Source: Candidatus Saccharimonadota bacterium
GTDB taxonomy: Bacteria > Patescibacteriota > Saccharimonadia > Saccharimonadales > Saccharimonadaceae
Reading direction: 5' to 3'
DNA length: 51,462 bases
Assembly (NCBI GenBank): GCA_017511685.1
Contig: JAFWJE010000009.1
Span: 1-51,462 of the forward strand
Part shown: piece by piece, positions 38,491-47,075 of the stretch
Numbering within the stretch: position 1 is the first letter of the stretch
Layout of the letters: each line of letters begins with the position of its first letter
Position numbers and translations under genes: made by a program
The notes under the pieces: generated by a model
The model's database searches: none
What the model saw: the letters and a program-made list of their open reading frames with translations, nothing else
What the model was told of the DNA's origin: nothing

Positions 38491-40086
38491 ATGGGCTCCT
38501 TAGAAAAGGAGATCAAAACGTGGTTTACAAACCACGTCAAAGATGACGGCCATCCGTATTCCCTTGACAAACACCAGGCCGCCATTATTGCCGATAGCCA
38601 CAAAAATACTCTCGTCACCGCTCGTGCCGGCTCCGGCAAAACCAGGACTATTGTCGCTAAAATCGTCTTTTTATTGGCACACGAACATATTGAGCCTGAA
38701 AAAATCATCGTTTTTGCCTTTAATCGCAAAGCCAAAACTGAAATCAACGAGCGTCTTACTAAAATTACCTATAATAACCGCCCGCTTTTTAAGAAGCCAC
38801 CCCATCTTGCCACCACTTTCCACGCTTTTGCCTACCAAATTCTAGGCGGCAAAAAAATCCTAGATGGCAAAATTATCACCGAGTCACAGGAAAATACTAT
38901 TTTAAGGAATATCACTAAAAAATACCTACTGGCCAAAACCGATTTTGCCACTTTAGCTCATCAGTCTCAAATTGCCAAGCAATTTATTATCAAAACTGAA
39001 CAAAAATTTTTCAAAAATTATGCCGAGTTAGATCAAAAAATCGAAATCGAAAAAAATACCGAATTACAAACTCTAAACCGCATTTTTAAAGATTATCAAA
39101 GGGAACTAACGGCTAAAAATCTTATCAATTTCAATCAAATGATGGAGAAAGCCTCGTCTTATCTCGAAATCTTAGCGAGAGACGCCACCACCGATAAAAC
39201 AACGCCTACTGTCACTAAAAATCTTAACTTTTCCTATATTTTCGTCGATGAATATCAAGATTTTTCGCTACTTTTTCTCAATCTCATCCAATCTCTCCGC
39301 CAAATCTGCCCAGATTCCCATCTCTTAGCCGTCGGTGACGACTGGCAGGCCATCAATCGTTTTGCCGGCTCCGATGTTGAATACTTTTTACACTTTGAAA
39401 ACTATTTCACAGAGGACTGTGCCAAATTATTTATCCCCACCAACTACCGCTCTGGTAAACAAATCGTAAAAAACGCCAACTTTTTTATGGGCCAAGCCCT
39501 AAAAGATTATAATGGGTGCAAATCCGGAAATAAAAATAAAGCCGCAATCTATCTCAAAAACATTGCCTACCACCAAAACACCACCGAAAAAACCAATAAA
39601 ACACCGCTCCTCCTCAAAAATTACCTAGAAACCATCATTCAGATCATCAAAGAAAACACCGGCAAAACCGTTAAAATCCTCCATCGGAACAATGTTCTAA
39701 GTTTTAGAAACTGGTCGCTAGAAAAATTCGTCAATTTAGTCAGGGAGCAAGTCGTAAGAGAGCATATTTTGACCGAAAATGCTGCTTCTGCCCTCATCTC
39801 CGAATCTACTATCCACCGCTCCAAAGGGCTAGAGGCCGACGTCGTCATTTTACTTGAAATTGATGCCGAAAAATTCCCAGGAAAAGATAAAACCGGCGGA
39901 CTATATCACATTTTCGGTGAAACTGAGCAAACTTTATTCTCGGATGAAGCACGTTTATTCTATGTCGCTTTAACTCGCCCTAAAGAGAAACTCTACATTT
40001 TAAGCAAAACTACCAAAATCGTCAAAGAAACCAAAAAATACAATTTCTTAAGTTATCTAAATGAGGATTGGCTAAACCCACTTTAA
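38491..40086 (+). CDS. UvrD/Rep-type SF1 DNA helicase (short form)
   Basis: A 3'-5' SF1A helicase by motifs: SLDKHQAAI (Q motif), TARAGSGKTRTI (Walker A near residues 46-51), FVDEYQDFS (motif II), VGDDWQAINRFAGSD (motif III), HRSKGLEADVVILLE (motif V) and YVALTRPKEKLYIL (motif VI). At 531 residues it is shorter than UvrD (about 720), mostly in the 1B/2B insertions. I chose the ATG at 38491 from the promoter position. An upstream frame from 38428 would cover the promoter. The 3' end overlaps the convergent deaminase gene by 15 bases. Confidence 0.9.
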   Translation: MGSLEKEIKTWFTNHVKDDGHPYSLDKHQAAIIADSHKNTLVTARAGSGKTRTIVAKIVFLLAHEHIEPEKIIVFAFNRKAKTEINERLTKITYNNRPLFKKPPHLATTFHAFAYQILGGKKILDGKIITESQENTILRNITKKYLLAKTDFATLAHQSQIAKQFIIKTEQKFFKNYAELDQKIEIEKNTELQTLNRIFKDYQRELTAKNLINFNQMMEKASSYLEILARDATTDKTTPTVTKNLNFSYIFVDEYQDFSLLFLNLIQSLRQICPDSHLLAVGDDWQAINRFAGSDVEYFLHFENYFTEDCAKLFIPTNYRSGKQIVKNANFFMGQALKDYNGCKSGNKNKAAIYLKNIAYHQNTTEKTNKTPLLLKNYLETIIQIIKENTGKTVKILHRNNVLSFRNWSLEKFVNLVREQVVREHILTENAASALISESTIHRSKGLEADVVILLEIDAEKFPGKDKTGGLYHIFGETEQTLFSDEARLFYVALTRPKEKLYILSKTTKIVKETKKYNFLSYLNEDWLNPL

Positions 40087-40623
40087 GAGCCGTTTTTTCT
40101 CCTCTGACCCATCCTCATAGGAATCTAAGATATCCTCAATATAAGTCTTGCCATTGGTCAGATTCAAAGTCTCCACTTGCGGCATAGAAGCCAACATCCG
40201 GATAATCGCCTCGTCCGTATCTATATTAGTCATTGATTTTGCGGAACCATTTTTATGCGAATTGACTCTCAGCTCCTTATACACAAACCGCGTAATCCCC
40301 GCTTGTAAACAATACTTTAGACAATTTTCACAAGTCGCCATTTTATTATACAAAGTACAGCCCGCTACATCCCGATGCGCAAAAATCAACGCATTCATCT
40401 CTGAATGAATCGCAAAATAATACTTCATCGGCCGCTCAGTTAAAGTCATTTTACTCTCGTCTGCCCCCTGAAGTAACCCGTTATAGCCAAATGACACCGG
40501 ACGATGTTTGGCATCCACAATCACGCACCCATTTTGTGACGACGGATCTTTACTCCGCTTAGCGACTTCCTCAGAAATCCCCATAAAATACTCATCCCAC
40601 GTCAGTTGTTTACGCTCAGTCAT
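40072..40623 (-). CDS. dCMP/cytidine-type deaminase
   Basis: Zinc-dependent deaminase motifs are clear: AIHSEMNALI (HxE, here His-Ser-Glu) and ATCENCLKYC (PCxxC-like). With TWDEYFMGISEEVAKRSKDPSSQNGCVIVD the best fit is deoxycytidylate deaminase (ComEB-like), which makes dUMP for ThyA. The 183-residue length suits this group. The C-terminal 60 residues are helical and unassigned. The start follows GGAGG. The gene completes the dCMP-to-dTMP route in this window. Confidence 0.85.
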   Translation of the reverse strand: MTERKQLTWDEYFMGISEEVAKRSKDPSSQNGCVIVDAKHRPVSFGYNGLLQGADESKMTLTERPMKYYFAIHSEMNALIFAHRDVAGCTLYNKMATCENCLKYCLQAGITRFVYKELRVNSHKNGSAKSMTNIDTDEAIIRMLASMPQVETLNLTNGKTYIEDILDSYEDGSEEKKRLLKWV

Positions 40624-40667
40624 AAAACCTCCATTTTTCTTATTTTACCACAAGACCAACTTTTTTG

Positions 40668-40693
40668 AAAAAAGTCCCTCGCTTATGCTTGCA
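40668..40693 (+). repeat. Upstream promoter motif shared with 38436-38460
   Basis: AAAAAAG then CCT and GCTTATGCTTGCA occur at both places with few differences, each ending at the -35 of a promoter. A shorter version (GCACCGCTTATG) occurs at 47043-47054 before the large surface protein gene. Confidence 0.45.
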
Positions 40694-40718
40694 TTTTTAA
40701 TTATGAGTACGCTATACT
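40689..40718 (+). promoter_or_regulatory. Promoter of the cutinase-VWA gene
   Basis: TTGCAT (40689-40694), 18 bp, TATACT (40713-40718). AAGGAGGT follows at 40735-40742, close before the ATG at 40745. Confidence 0.6.
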
Positions 40719-40744
40719 GGAAAAATACATTAAAAAGGAGGTAT

Positions 40745-42795
40745 ATGAAAAGATTACCTTTTCAATCGGAGCCGTCAGTGCTGTAGCCTTCACTGCCGTC
40801 TGTCTCCCCTTAGCTACGCCGTCATCCGCCCTAAGTTGCGATGACGTACAATTTATTTTTGCCCGCGGTTCAGGCCAAAATTTAAATGCCGCGGAGTACT
40901 CGGAATTCAAAACTAACATAGAAACTGAACTAGCCAAACGAAAATCCACCCTAAAATACAGTTTCTATGAGCTAGGTTCTAAAAGTTACGGCGGAGCAAA
41001 ATATCCAGCCGTAGAATTAAACACGCTAGTCGTACTTGGCGCCAAAATCTCCGCTGGCACCGCTTTTTCCTTTGGAAAAAGCGTGGAACAGGGAATGATC
41101 GAACTACAGAACTACATCGGCTCAGTTAGCTCCAACTGCAAAAATACCAAATTTGTCCTTAGCGGCTATTCGCAAGGCGCCATGGTGATTACCAACACCA
41201 TTCCCAGCCTAGACCCCAATAAAATCACCTACGTCGCTAATTTTGGCGACCCTAAACTCTATTTGCCAGAAGGCAAAGGACTCATCCCTGACGCCTGTAA
41301 AGGCAAAAATCTCTCACCTTACCGAGAATATGCGCCAAACTGCCATACTTCCGCCGGCTCGCTTGGCGCCAAAAAACCGTATCAAGAATCTGGTTGGGCT
41401 GGCAAAATCGGCCTCTGGTGTCGCGATAAAGATATTATCTGTGGCGCCGGCGTAAAAATCACTAAAAATTCCTCTACTAGTGCTTCCGAGGGTATCATTG
41501 GTAACGCTATAGCATCTCACGTCTCTTATGTAAAAGAGGGTCAAGTTAAAGACATCGCCGAGACTATCGTTAAAAAACTCGAAAAATCCTTCAAGAGCCA
41601 AGTCCCCGTTAAAAATACCGTCGCATCCACAAACCGTGACACGATTATTTTAATAGACGTCTCCAATTCTATGGACTCGCACATCAACTCATACAAATCC
41701 GAAGCCAAGCGGCTTGCCAAACAGACTATTGATGCCGGCGGTCGCGTGGCACTCTTCACTTACAACGATTTACTCTATGATCGACCAACCAAACTAACCG
41801 ACTTTGGCTCGTCCTACGACGAATTTGTTGCAGCCATTAACGACATAGAGACCTATGGCGGCGGTGATGCTCCAGAGGACACGCTCTACGCTGCGCTTTA
41901 TGCCATGGACACTGTTAGCTGGCGAGCCGGCGCCACTAAAACTATCGTAATCATCACTGACGCCGGCTATCATGATCCGGACCGCTACGGTAATACTACC
42001 AAAAAAGTCATTGAACATTCTCTGGAAATCGACCCAGTTAATATCTACGTAGTTGGCGATCGTAATAACGAGCTCCAATATACCGAGCTGATCTCTGGTA
42101 CTAATGGTGGGTTTTATAATATCTCAAGCGATTTAGCTCCAAGCACCGACATGCTGCTTACTCGCCCTAGTGTCGTTTTTCCACTAGACGAATATCAAGG
42201 TGTCCCTGGCGACGAATTTACCTTCTCCGCCACCGTTACCGGCGAAATCGCCAGTTATGCCTGGGACTTAAACTTTGACGGTATTTTTGAAACCATTTCA
42301 GCCGGTCCAGAAATCTCCAAGACTTTTACATCTGAAGCTAGTGGCTTTATCCAGCTTAAAGTTACTGACGTGAACGGTAATGTTAGCACCGGCTCTGCCA
42401 AATTAACCGTCTCTAGTAGCTTAGCCGTAGAGCCAACTTTATTCAATATCCATACCAATAGCGCCCCCGGTGAGCTTTCTATCAGCTATAGCCTCGGCGA
42501 AAACACCGCCGCCGTCCTTGTTCAAATCGGCGACGCCGGGATAGGTATCACCTCTGAAACCCAGCTCTATATTAGCGATATTATTGAAGATACCACCATC
42601 TCTCTTGTACCGATATCATACGATGGCACCTACGGCACACCGCTTAATATTACTACAAATGGCAACGTTAAAAACCTCGGCCTAGGTGGCACCACCACTT
42701 CAAGCGGCGATAAAAGCACTATAACTAACACCACCACTAGTAATGATGTCGCCTCACCAGCCGTTCCGCTCGCTCCAAACAGTGGTAAACGCTAA
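40745..42795 (+). pseudogene. Secreted cutinase-VWA-PKD protein, frameshifted after the start codon
   Basis: From ATG 40745 the reading frame closes after 13 codons. One more A in the AAAA at 40748-40751 would give MKKITFSIGAVSAVAF, a perfect signal peptide, joined to a long open frame to 42795 (about 684 residues). Domains: a cutinase-like hydrolase (about 30-280) with DDVQFIFARGSG, Ser near 143 (GYSQG), Asp near 230 (RDKDIIC) and His near 259 (ASHVSYV); a VWA domain (about 300-480) with the MIDAS motif DVSNSMDS; a PKD-like domain (about 485-565); and a C-terminal beta region with a Thr/Ser linker ending PLAPNSGKR. It may be a true mutation, phase variation or a sequencing error. An internal ATG at 41083 would lose half the hydrolase. 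Confidence 0.75.
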
Positions 42796-42800
42796 AAACA

Positions 42801-42995
42801 CTACCTCGACGACAAATGCCAATGATCGCCATATTCACACTTATACACCGATAACTCTGGGGCGCCGTGATCATGCTCCGCCACTTTAGCGGCTACTTCC
42901 GCCTCCTCCTTAGTGTCATAACAAACTTTGTGGGCCTCGCCCACCCAGCATCTTTTTGGCTCATATTGTGTATTTTGGTTCAATTTTCTAGACAT
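42801..42995 (-). CDS. Small Cys/His protein, unknown
   Basis: The 64-residue product has Cys16, Cys25, Cys53 and a terminal HWHLSS. The pattern YKCEYGDHWHLS resembles small zinc-ribbon-like proteins ending in a Cys-x-x-x-x-His-x-His form, found in actinobacteria and phages. The helical middle (DTKEEAEVAAKVAEHDHG) is conserved-looking. It could bind zinc. A minus-strand TATAAT (43008-43003) ends 7 nt before the start, another leaderless design. It is convergent with the cutinase-VWA gene, 5 nt away. Confidence 0.7.
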   Translation of the reverse strand: MSRKLNQNTQYEPKRCWVGEAHKVCYDTKEEAEVAAKVAEHDHGAPELSVYKCEYGDHWHLSSR

Positions 42996-43073
42996 ATCAA
43001 TTATTATACCCCAAAAACTTCTACTTGTGGAAAAATGTTGTAAAAATTACATGCAAAATAACCATATTTAGTA

Positions 43074-43127
43074 TTGACACCCCACATTTAGTGTTTTACA
43101 ATGGTAACCAGACACTAAATATAGCGT
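43074..43127 (+). promoter_or_regulatory. nrdD promoter with two NrdR-type boxes
   Basis: TTGACA (43074-43079), 17 bp, TACAAT (43097-43102). Box 1 (43079-43094) matches the NrdR consensus ACACwATATaTwGTGT at about 12 of 16 positions and lies between -35 and -10. Box 2, ACACTAAATATAGCGT (43112-43127), matches at about 14 of 16 and covers the start site. They are 33 bp apart, near three helical turns, as usual for NrdR. A weaker third match lies at 43059-43074. Confidence 0.8.
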
Positions 43128-43186
43128 CCAGCCAAATTAAACACCAAAATAATAAAAACCATACATTTAAGGAGGTAATAGTTTTT

Positions 43187-45577
43187 ATGTTCAAGAAAAT
43201 CAAGAAGCGTGACGGTAAAATCGTCAACTTTAACCCAGAAAAAATCACCGACGCCATCGCCGCAGCCGGTGCAGCTACAGAGGAATTTAAATATGATCGT
43301 GCCAAGCAGCTTTCTGACAAAGTCTTAAAGAAAGCCGAAACTGAGATCAAAGAGCGCACTCCGTCCGTTGAACAAATCCAGGACTTAGTAGAGCAAGTTT
43401 TGATGGAATCTAGCTTCAAGCGCACCGCTAAGGCTTACATCACTTATCGCCAAGAGCGCAACCGCACCCGTGAAGCCAAGTCTAACCTCATGAATATCTA
43501 CAAGACTATTTCCATCGCCGACGCTTCCGAAGATTCCGATGTTAAACGCTCCAACGCTAACGTTGACGGCAACTCTGCCATGGGCAAAATGCTTCAATTC
43601 GGCGCCGAAGGTTCCAAAGTCTTTGCTAAAACCCTCCTCATGAAACCTGAATTTGGCTACGCACATGATAACGGTGACATCCACATCCATGATTTAGATT
43701 TCTACGCCACCGGTACTCTTACTTGCTGCCAGACCGACCCACTTAAATTATTCGCCAACGGCGGCTTTAATACTGGTCACGGCCATCTTCGCACCCCTAA
43801 CTCTATCGGTTCCTACGCTGCACTTGCCGCCATTATTCTTCAAGCCAACCAGAACGAACAACACGGCGGCCAGTCTATCCCAAATTTCGACTACGCTATG
43901 GCTCCGGGCGTTGATAAATCTTTCAAAAAGGCCCTAAAGAGCAACCTCGAAAAGTACAATAAATACTCCGGCAAGAAACTAGATATTAAAATTCCAGACA
44001 GCATCAAATACGGTGACGAAAAAACCTTAAAGAAGCTCAAAATCCCAGAAGTTGTTATCGAGACTTCTAACGAAGATGTTGAAAAACAAACTTTCCAAGC
44101 TATGGAAGGTTTTATCCACAATCTCAACACCATGCATTCTCGTGCCGGCGCTCAGGTACCATTTACCTCTATCAACTTCGGTACTGACACCTCTCCATCC
44201 GGCCGCCTAGTTTCTAAATATCTCCTAGAAGCCACTATGAACGGGCTTGGCAAAGGCGAAACTCCAATTTTCCCAATCAGCATTTTCAAGGTTAAAGAGG
44301 GAATCAACTACAATCCAGAAGATCCAAACTACGATTTATTCAAACGCAGTATGGAAGTCTCCGCCAAGCGCCTCTTCCCAAATTTCTGCTTTATCGATGC
44401 GCCATTTAATCTCCAGTATTACAAACCAGGTGATTACCGCACCGAAATCGCCACCATGGGCTGCCGCACTCGCGTCTTTGGCTCCATTTTCCCAGAGTCC
44501 GACGGTATCGTTACCGGTCGCGGCAACTGTTCTTTCACTACCATCAACCTTGTCCGTCTTGGTATCAAGCATGGCATCTGCTTGAAAGAGCGCAAAGAAG
44601 CTGACTGGTCTGGTTTCTACAAAAACCTCGACGAAATGATGGATCTTGTAAAAGATCAGCTCTTGGAGCGCTACGAATTTCAGGCTAACCAACACGTCAG
44701 AAACTTCCCATTCTTGATGGGTCAAGGCAACTGGTTCGGCTCCGAAAAACTCGGTTGGAACGACAAGCTCCGCGATGTCATCAAGCACGGCACCCTCTCT
44801 ATCGGCTTCATCGGCCTTGCCGAATGTCTCAAAGCCATGATTGGTGAGCATCACGGCGAATCTGACGAGGCCCAGGAACTTGGTCTAGACATCATCACCC
44901 ACATGCGTGAACGCTGCGATGAATATAGCAAGAAATACAAGCTCAATTTCTCCTTACTTGCCACCCCAGCCGAGGGTCTCGCCGGCCGCTTTACCAAGAT
45001 TGACCGCAAAGAATACGGCAAAATCAAAGGCGTCACCGACAGGGATTTCTATACCAACTCTTTCCACGTCCCGGTTTACTACCCGATTTCCGCTTTTGAT
45101 AAGATCGAAAAAGAAGCTCCATACCACGCTCTCTGCAACGCTGGCCACATTAGCTACATCGAGCTAGACGGCGACCCTTCCGACAACATCGAAGCCTTTG
45201 AAGCCGTCATCCGCAAAATGCACGACTGCGGCATCGGCTACGGCTCCGTCAATCACCCAGTTGATCGCGACCCGGTCTGCGGCTTTGCCGGCATCATCAA
45301 AGGTAATCGCTGCCCATCCTGTGGCCGCATCGAAGACGACGTTCTCTTTGAACGCCTCCGCCGCATCACCGGCTACCTCGTCGGCTCTCTAGAGCGTTGG
45401 AATGACGGCAAAAAAGCCGAGGAAGCCGCCCGCGTCAAACACAATGTCAGTTGCGACGATATCAAATCCGAACAAGAGATTGCCAAAAATCACAAGAATG
45501 GTGTATACTCTAAGAAAGAAAAGGCCGAGCGCGAAGCCAAAAAAGCCTCTGCTAAATCGGCATTAGGAAAGGAGTAG
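43187..45577 (+). CDS. nrdD: Anaerobic ribonucleoside-triphosphate reductase
   Basis: Class III RNR makes deoxynucleotides from NTPs without oxygen. The 796-residue product begins with an ATP-cone (MFKKIKKRDGKIVNFNPEKI, about residues 1-95) and then the NrdD barrel. Near the C-terminus it has the zinc Cys pairs (DPVCGFAG, RCPSCGRI) and the glycyl radical region RRITGYLVGSLERWNDGKK. I set the start at 43187 behind AAGGAGGT. The frame from 43025 runs through the NrdR boxes. It shares an operon with nrdG. Confidence 0.96.
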   Translation: MFKKIKKRDGKIVNFNPEKITDAIAAAGAATEEFKYDRAKQLSDKVLKKAETEIKERTPSVEQIQDLVEQVLMESSFKRTAKAYITYRQERNRTREAKSNLMNIYKTISIADASEDSDVKRSNANVDGNSAMGKMLQFGAEGSKVFAKTLLMKPEFGYAHDNGDIHIHDLDFYATGTLTCCQTDPLKLFANGGFNTGHGHLRTPNSIGSYAALAAIILQANQNEQHGGQSIPNFDYAMAPGVDKSFKKALKSNLEKYNKYSGKKLDIKIPDSIKYGDEKTLKKLKIPEVVIETSNEDVEKQTFQAMEGFIHNLNTMHSRAGAQVPFTSINFGTDTSPSGRLVSKYLLEATMNGLGKGETPIFPISIFKVKEGINYNPEDPNYDLFKRSMEVSAKRLFPNFCFIDAPFNLQYYKPGDYRTEIATMGCRTRVFGSIFPESDGIVTGRGNCSFTTINLVRLGIKHGICLKERKEADWSGFYKNLDEMMDLVKDQLLERYEFQANQHVRNFPFLMGQGNWFGSEKLGWNDKLRDVIKHGTLSIGFIGLAECLKAMIGEHHGESDEAQELGLDIITHMRERCDEYSKKYKLNFSLLATPAEGLAGRFTKIDRKEYGKIKGVTDRDFYTNSFHVPVYYPISAFDKIEKEAPYHALCNAGHISYIELDGDPSDNIEAFEAVIRKMHDCGIGYGSVNHPVDRDPVCGFAGIIKGNRCPSCGRIEDDVLFERLRRITGYLVGSLERWNDGKKAEEAARVKHNVSCDDIKSEQEIAKNHKNGVYSKKEKAEREAKKASAKSALGKE

Positions 45578-45583
45578 ATAAGA

Positions 45584-46150
45584 ATGAGCGATAGTATGAC
45601 CTCTTTCGAAGGGTCTAAGACTCGGCCGAGCGGCCCGAAGCAGCCAGAGAAAGATGGTCATACATCACTCATTCGTCTATCCGGCCCCATTGAGCATGAC
45701 AATATCGTGAACGGCTACGGCCTCCGCGCCGTACTCTGGACTCAAGGCTGCTGGCGCCACTGCCCTGGCTGCCAAAACCCTGAAACTTGGGATTTTGACG
45801 GTGGTTTTGAAGTCGACATAGAAGAAGTTAAGTCTCGCCTTGCCGCTTTAAAAGGTCAGGCCGGTATCACTTTTTGCGGCGGAGAACCATTTGAGCAGCC
45901 AGAAGCCTGTCTTGAAATTGCCAATTTCTGCCGCAAAGAACTGGGCTGGAACATCTGGAGTTTCTCTGGATACACCTACGAGGAGCTTAAAAAAGCCGGC
46001 GGCGCCAAACTCGCCTTCTTAAAATCTCTAGACGCTTTGATTGACGGTCCTTTTATCTTAAAAGAACGCGATTTGACACTAAAATTCCGCGGCTCCCGCA
46101 ACCAACGCCTCTTACACCTAAAAAATGGGGAAATAGAAAGCGTAGAATAA
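45584..46150 (+). CDS. nrdG: Anaerobic ribonucleotide reductase activating protein
   Basis: NrdG is a radical SAM enzyme that makes the glycyl radical on NrdD. The CX3CX2C cluster motif is WRHCPGCQNPE with the first Cys in TQGCWRHC. FCGGEPFEQPEACLEIA is the glycine-rich SAM motif. The 188-residue length is slightly above usual, with about 25 extra N-terminal residues rich in Ser/Pro/Lys. The start follows AAAGGAG and lies 6 nt after nrdD. Confidence 0.95.
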   Translation: MSDSMTSFEGSKTRPSGPKQPEKDGHTSLIRLSGPIEHDNIVNGYGLRAVLWTQGCWRHCPGCQNPETWDFDGGFEVDIEEVKSRLAALKGQAGITFCGGEPFEQPEACLEIANFCRKELGWNIWSFSGYTYEELKKAGGAKLAFLKSLDALIDGPFILKERDLTLKFRGSRNQRLLHLKNGEIESVE

Positions 46151-46200
46151 CAGAAGTGTAGAAAAACAAGGACTTAAATACTAAAAATACCAGAAATGAC

Positions 46201-46224
46201 AAACCGCCCCTTTCGGGGCGGTTT
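46201..46224. terminator. Hairpin between convergent nrdG and lipoprotein genes
   Basis: A 10-bp stem AAACCGCCCC/GGGGCGGTTT (46201-46210/46215-46224) with loop TTTC (GAAA on the minus strand). T-tracts are short, so it is a likely bidirectional terminator. Confidence 0.8.
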
Positions 46225-46231
46225 AAGGTGC

Positions 46232-46954
46232 TTACTTGTAATTTCTCTTGAAATGATTTACGACATTCTTAAATGAATAAGTGTCGATAAAACCATTATC
46301 ATCATACTCTGGTTGACAATCAAACGTATCCATAGCAAATGATACACCTGATATATCCCAACTTATCGGATCTAAGTTTTTACCCGTTGCTACCTCCTCA
46401 ATAGCCGTCATTTCTGCATTAAGAAAATAGCTTGAATTCTCCTCAGTTACCCCTGCGGTAACAATCTTACATTCTGGCGTAAAATCTGGAGCTAAACGCT
46501 CATTTATAAACACGCAGTAGCAATTGTTACCATCGGTCCAAGACACCGTACAGGTATCCCATGTGGTATAGACATAATATTCTATGCCATAGTGACATAT
46601 AGAGAATATCTCTTCTACGCCATTTGGGCTCTCGTAAAGAGTGTATCCTAATTGCCTAGCATACTCTCTCGGATAGAAAGTCGTCCCATCCACGAGATAC
46701 TTACTCTCGTCTAACGTTAGTGACTCCTCCGATTCCCCCGGCTCCGCAACGTCTGCTTCTGCAGTTTCAGCAGATTGCTCTATCTCAAGAGCTGCTTCGT
46801 TTTCTACTTCAACCGTTTCCGGAATAGCTTCTACTTTTGGGGCGGCAACAGTATCAGATGTGGCATTATCATCTCCACAGCCAGTAAAAATACTGGCCAG
46901 GAATATTACCATAAATACCTTTGATATTAAGTTACGATATTTCCTCATATTCAT
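46232..46954 (-). CDS. Lipoprotein of unknown function
   Basis: The 240-residue product has a lipoprotein signal: basic start, hydrophobic core (about residues 9-22) and lipobox FTGC with Cys26. An acidic, Glu/Ala-rich linker (about 30-85) follows, then a compact domain of about 150 residues. That domain has six Cys (SICHYGIEYY, TWDTCTVSW, NNCYCVF, ECKIV, FDCQPEY), which suggests disulfides outside the membrane. I do not recognise the domain. The start is set by AAGGAGGG and its own promoter. Confidence 0.75.
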   Translation of the reverse strand: MNMRKYRNLISKVFMVIFLASIFTGCGDDNATSDTVAAPKVEAIPETVEVENEAALEIEQSAETAEADVAEPGESEESLTLDESKYLVDGTTFYPREYARQLGYTLYESPNGVEEIFSICHYGIEYYVYTTWDTCTVSWTDGNNCYCVFINERLAPDFTPECKIVTAGVTEENSSYFLNAEMTAIEEVATGKNLDPISWDISGVSFAMDTFDCQPEYDDNGFIDTYSFKNVVNHFKRNYK

Positions 46955-47004
46955 ATTTTTACCCTCCTTAAAATTTAATGAGAAATATACTACCTATACC
47001 TACT

Positions 47005-47033
47005 ATTATACCACACTTTCCCGAAAAAATCAA
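47005..47033 (-). promoter_or_regulatory. Promoter of the lipoprotein gene
   Basis: On the minus strand, TTGATT (47033-47028), 17 bp, TGG-TATAAT (47010-47005). Confidence 0.75.
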
Positions 47034-47054
47034 TAGTTTACAGCACCGCTTATG

Positions 47055-47065
47055 TATAATATAAT
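47055..47065 (+). promoter_or_regulatory. -10 boxes of the large surface protein gene
   Basis: Two overlapping TATAAT boxes (47055-47060 and 47060-47065) lie 10-15 nt before the ATG at 47076. An in-frame ATG at 47052 is inside or before the -10, so it cannot be used. Confidence 0.5.
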
Positions 47066-47075
47066 AATAAGCAAT

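Noticed and set aside
40659-40675. ACTTTTTT-G-AAAAAAGT as a terminator
   Set aside because: A one-base loop cannot form a hairpin end, no gene ends into it on the plus strand nearby, and there is no T-tract after the stem.
41083-42795. Taking the ATG at 41083 as the true start of the cutinase-VWA gene
   Set aside because: It removes the signal peptide and the first half of the hydrolase, has no ribosome-binding site, and the missing part is readable upstream in the same frame.
43025-43186. A longer NrdD N-terminus from 43025
   Set aside because: This part carries the promoter and NrdR boxes, and a clear Shine-Dalgarno precedes 43187.
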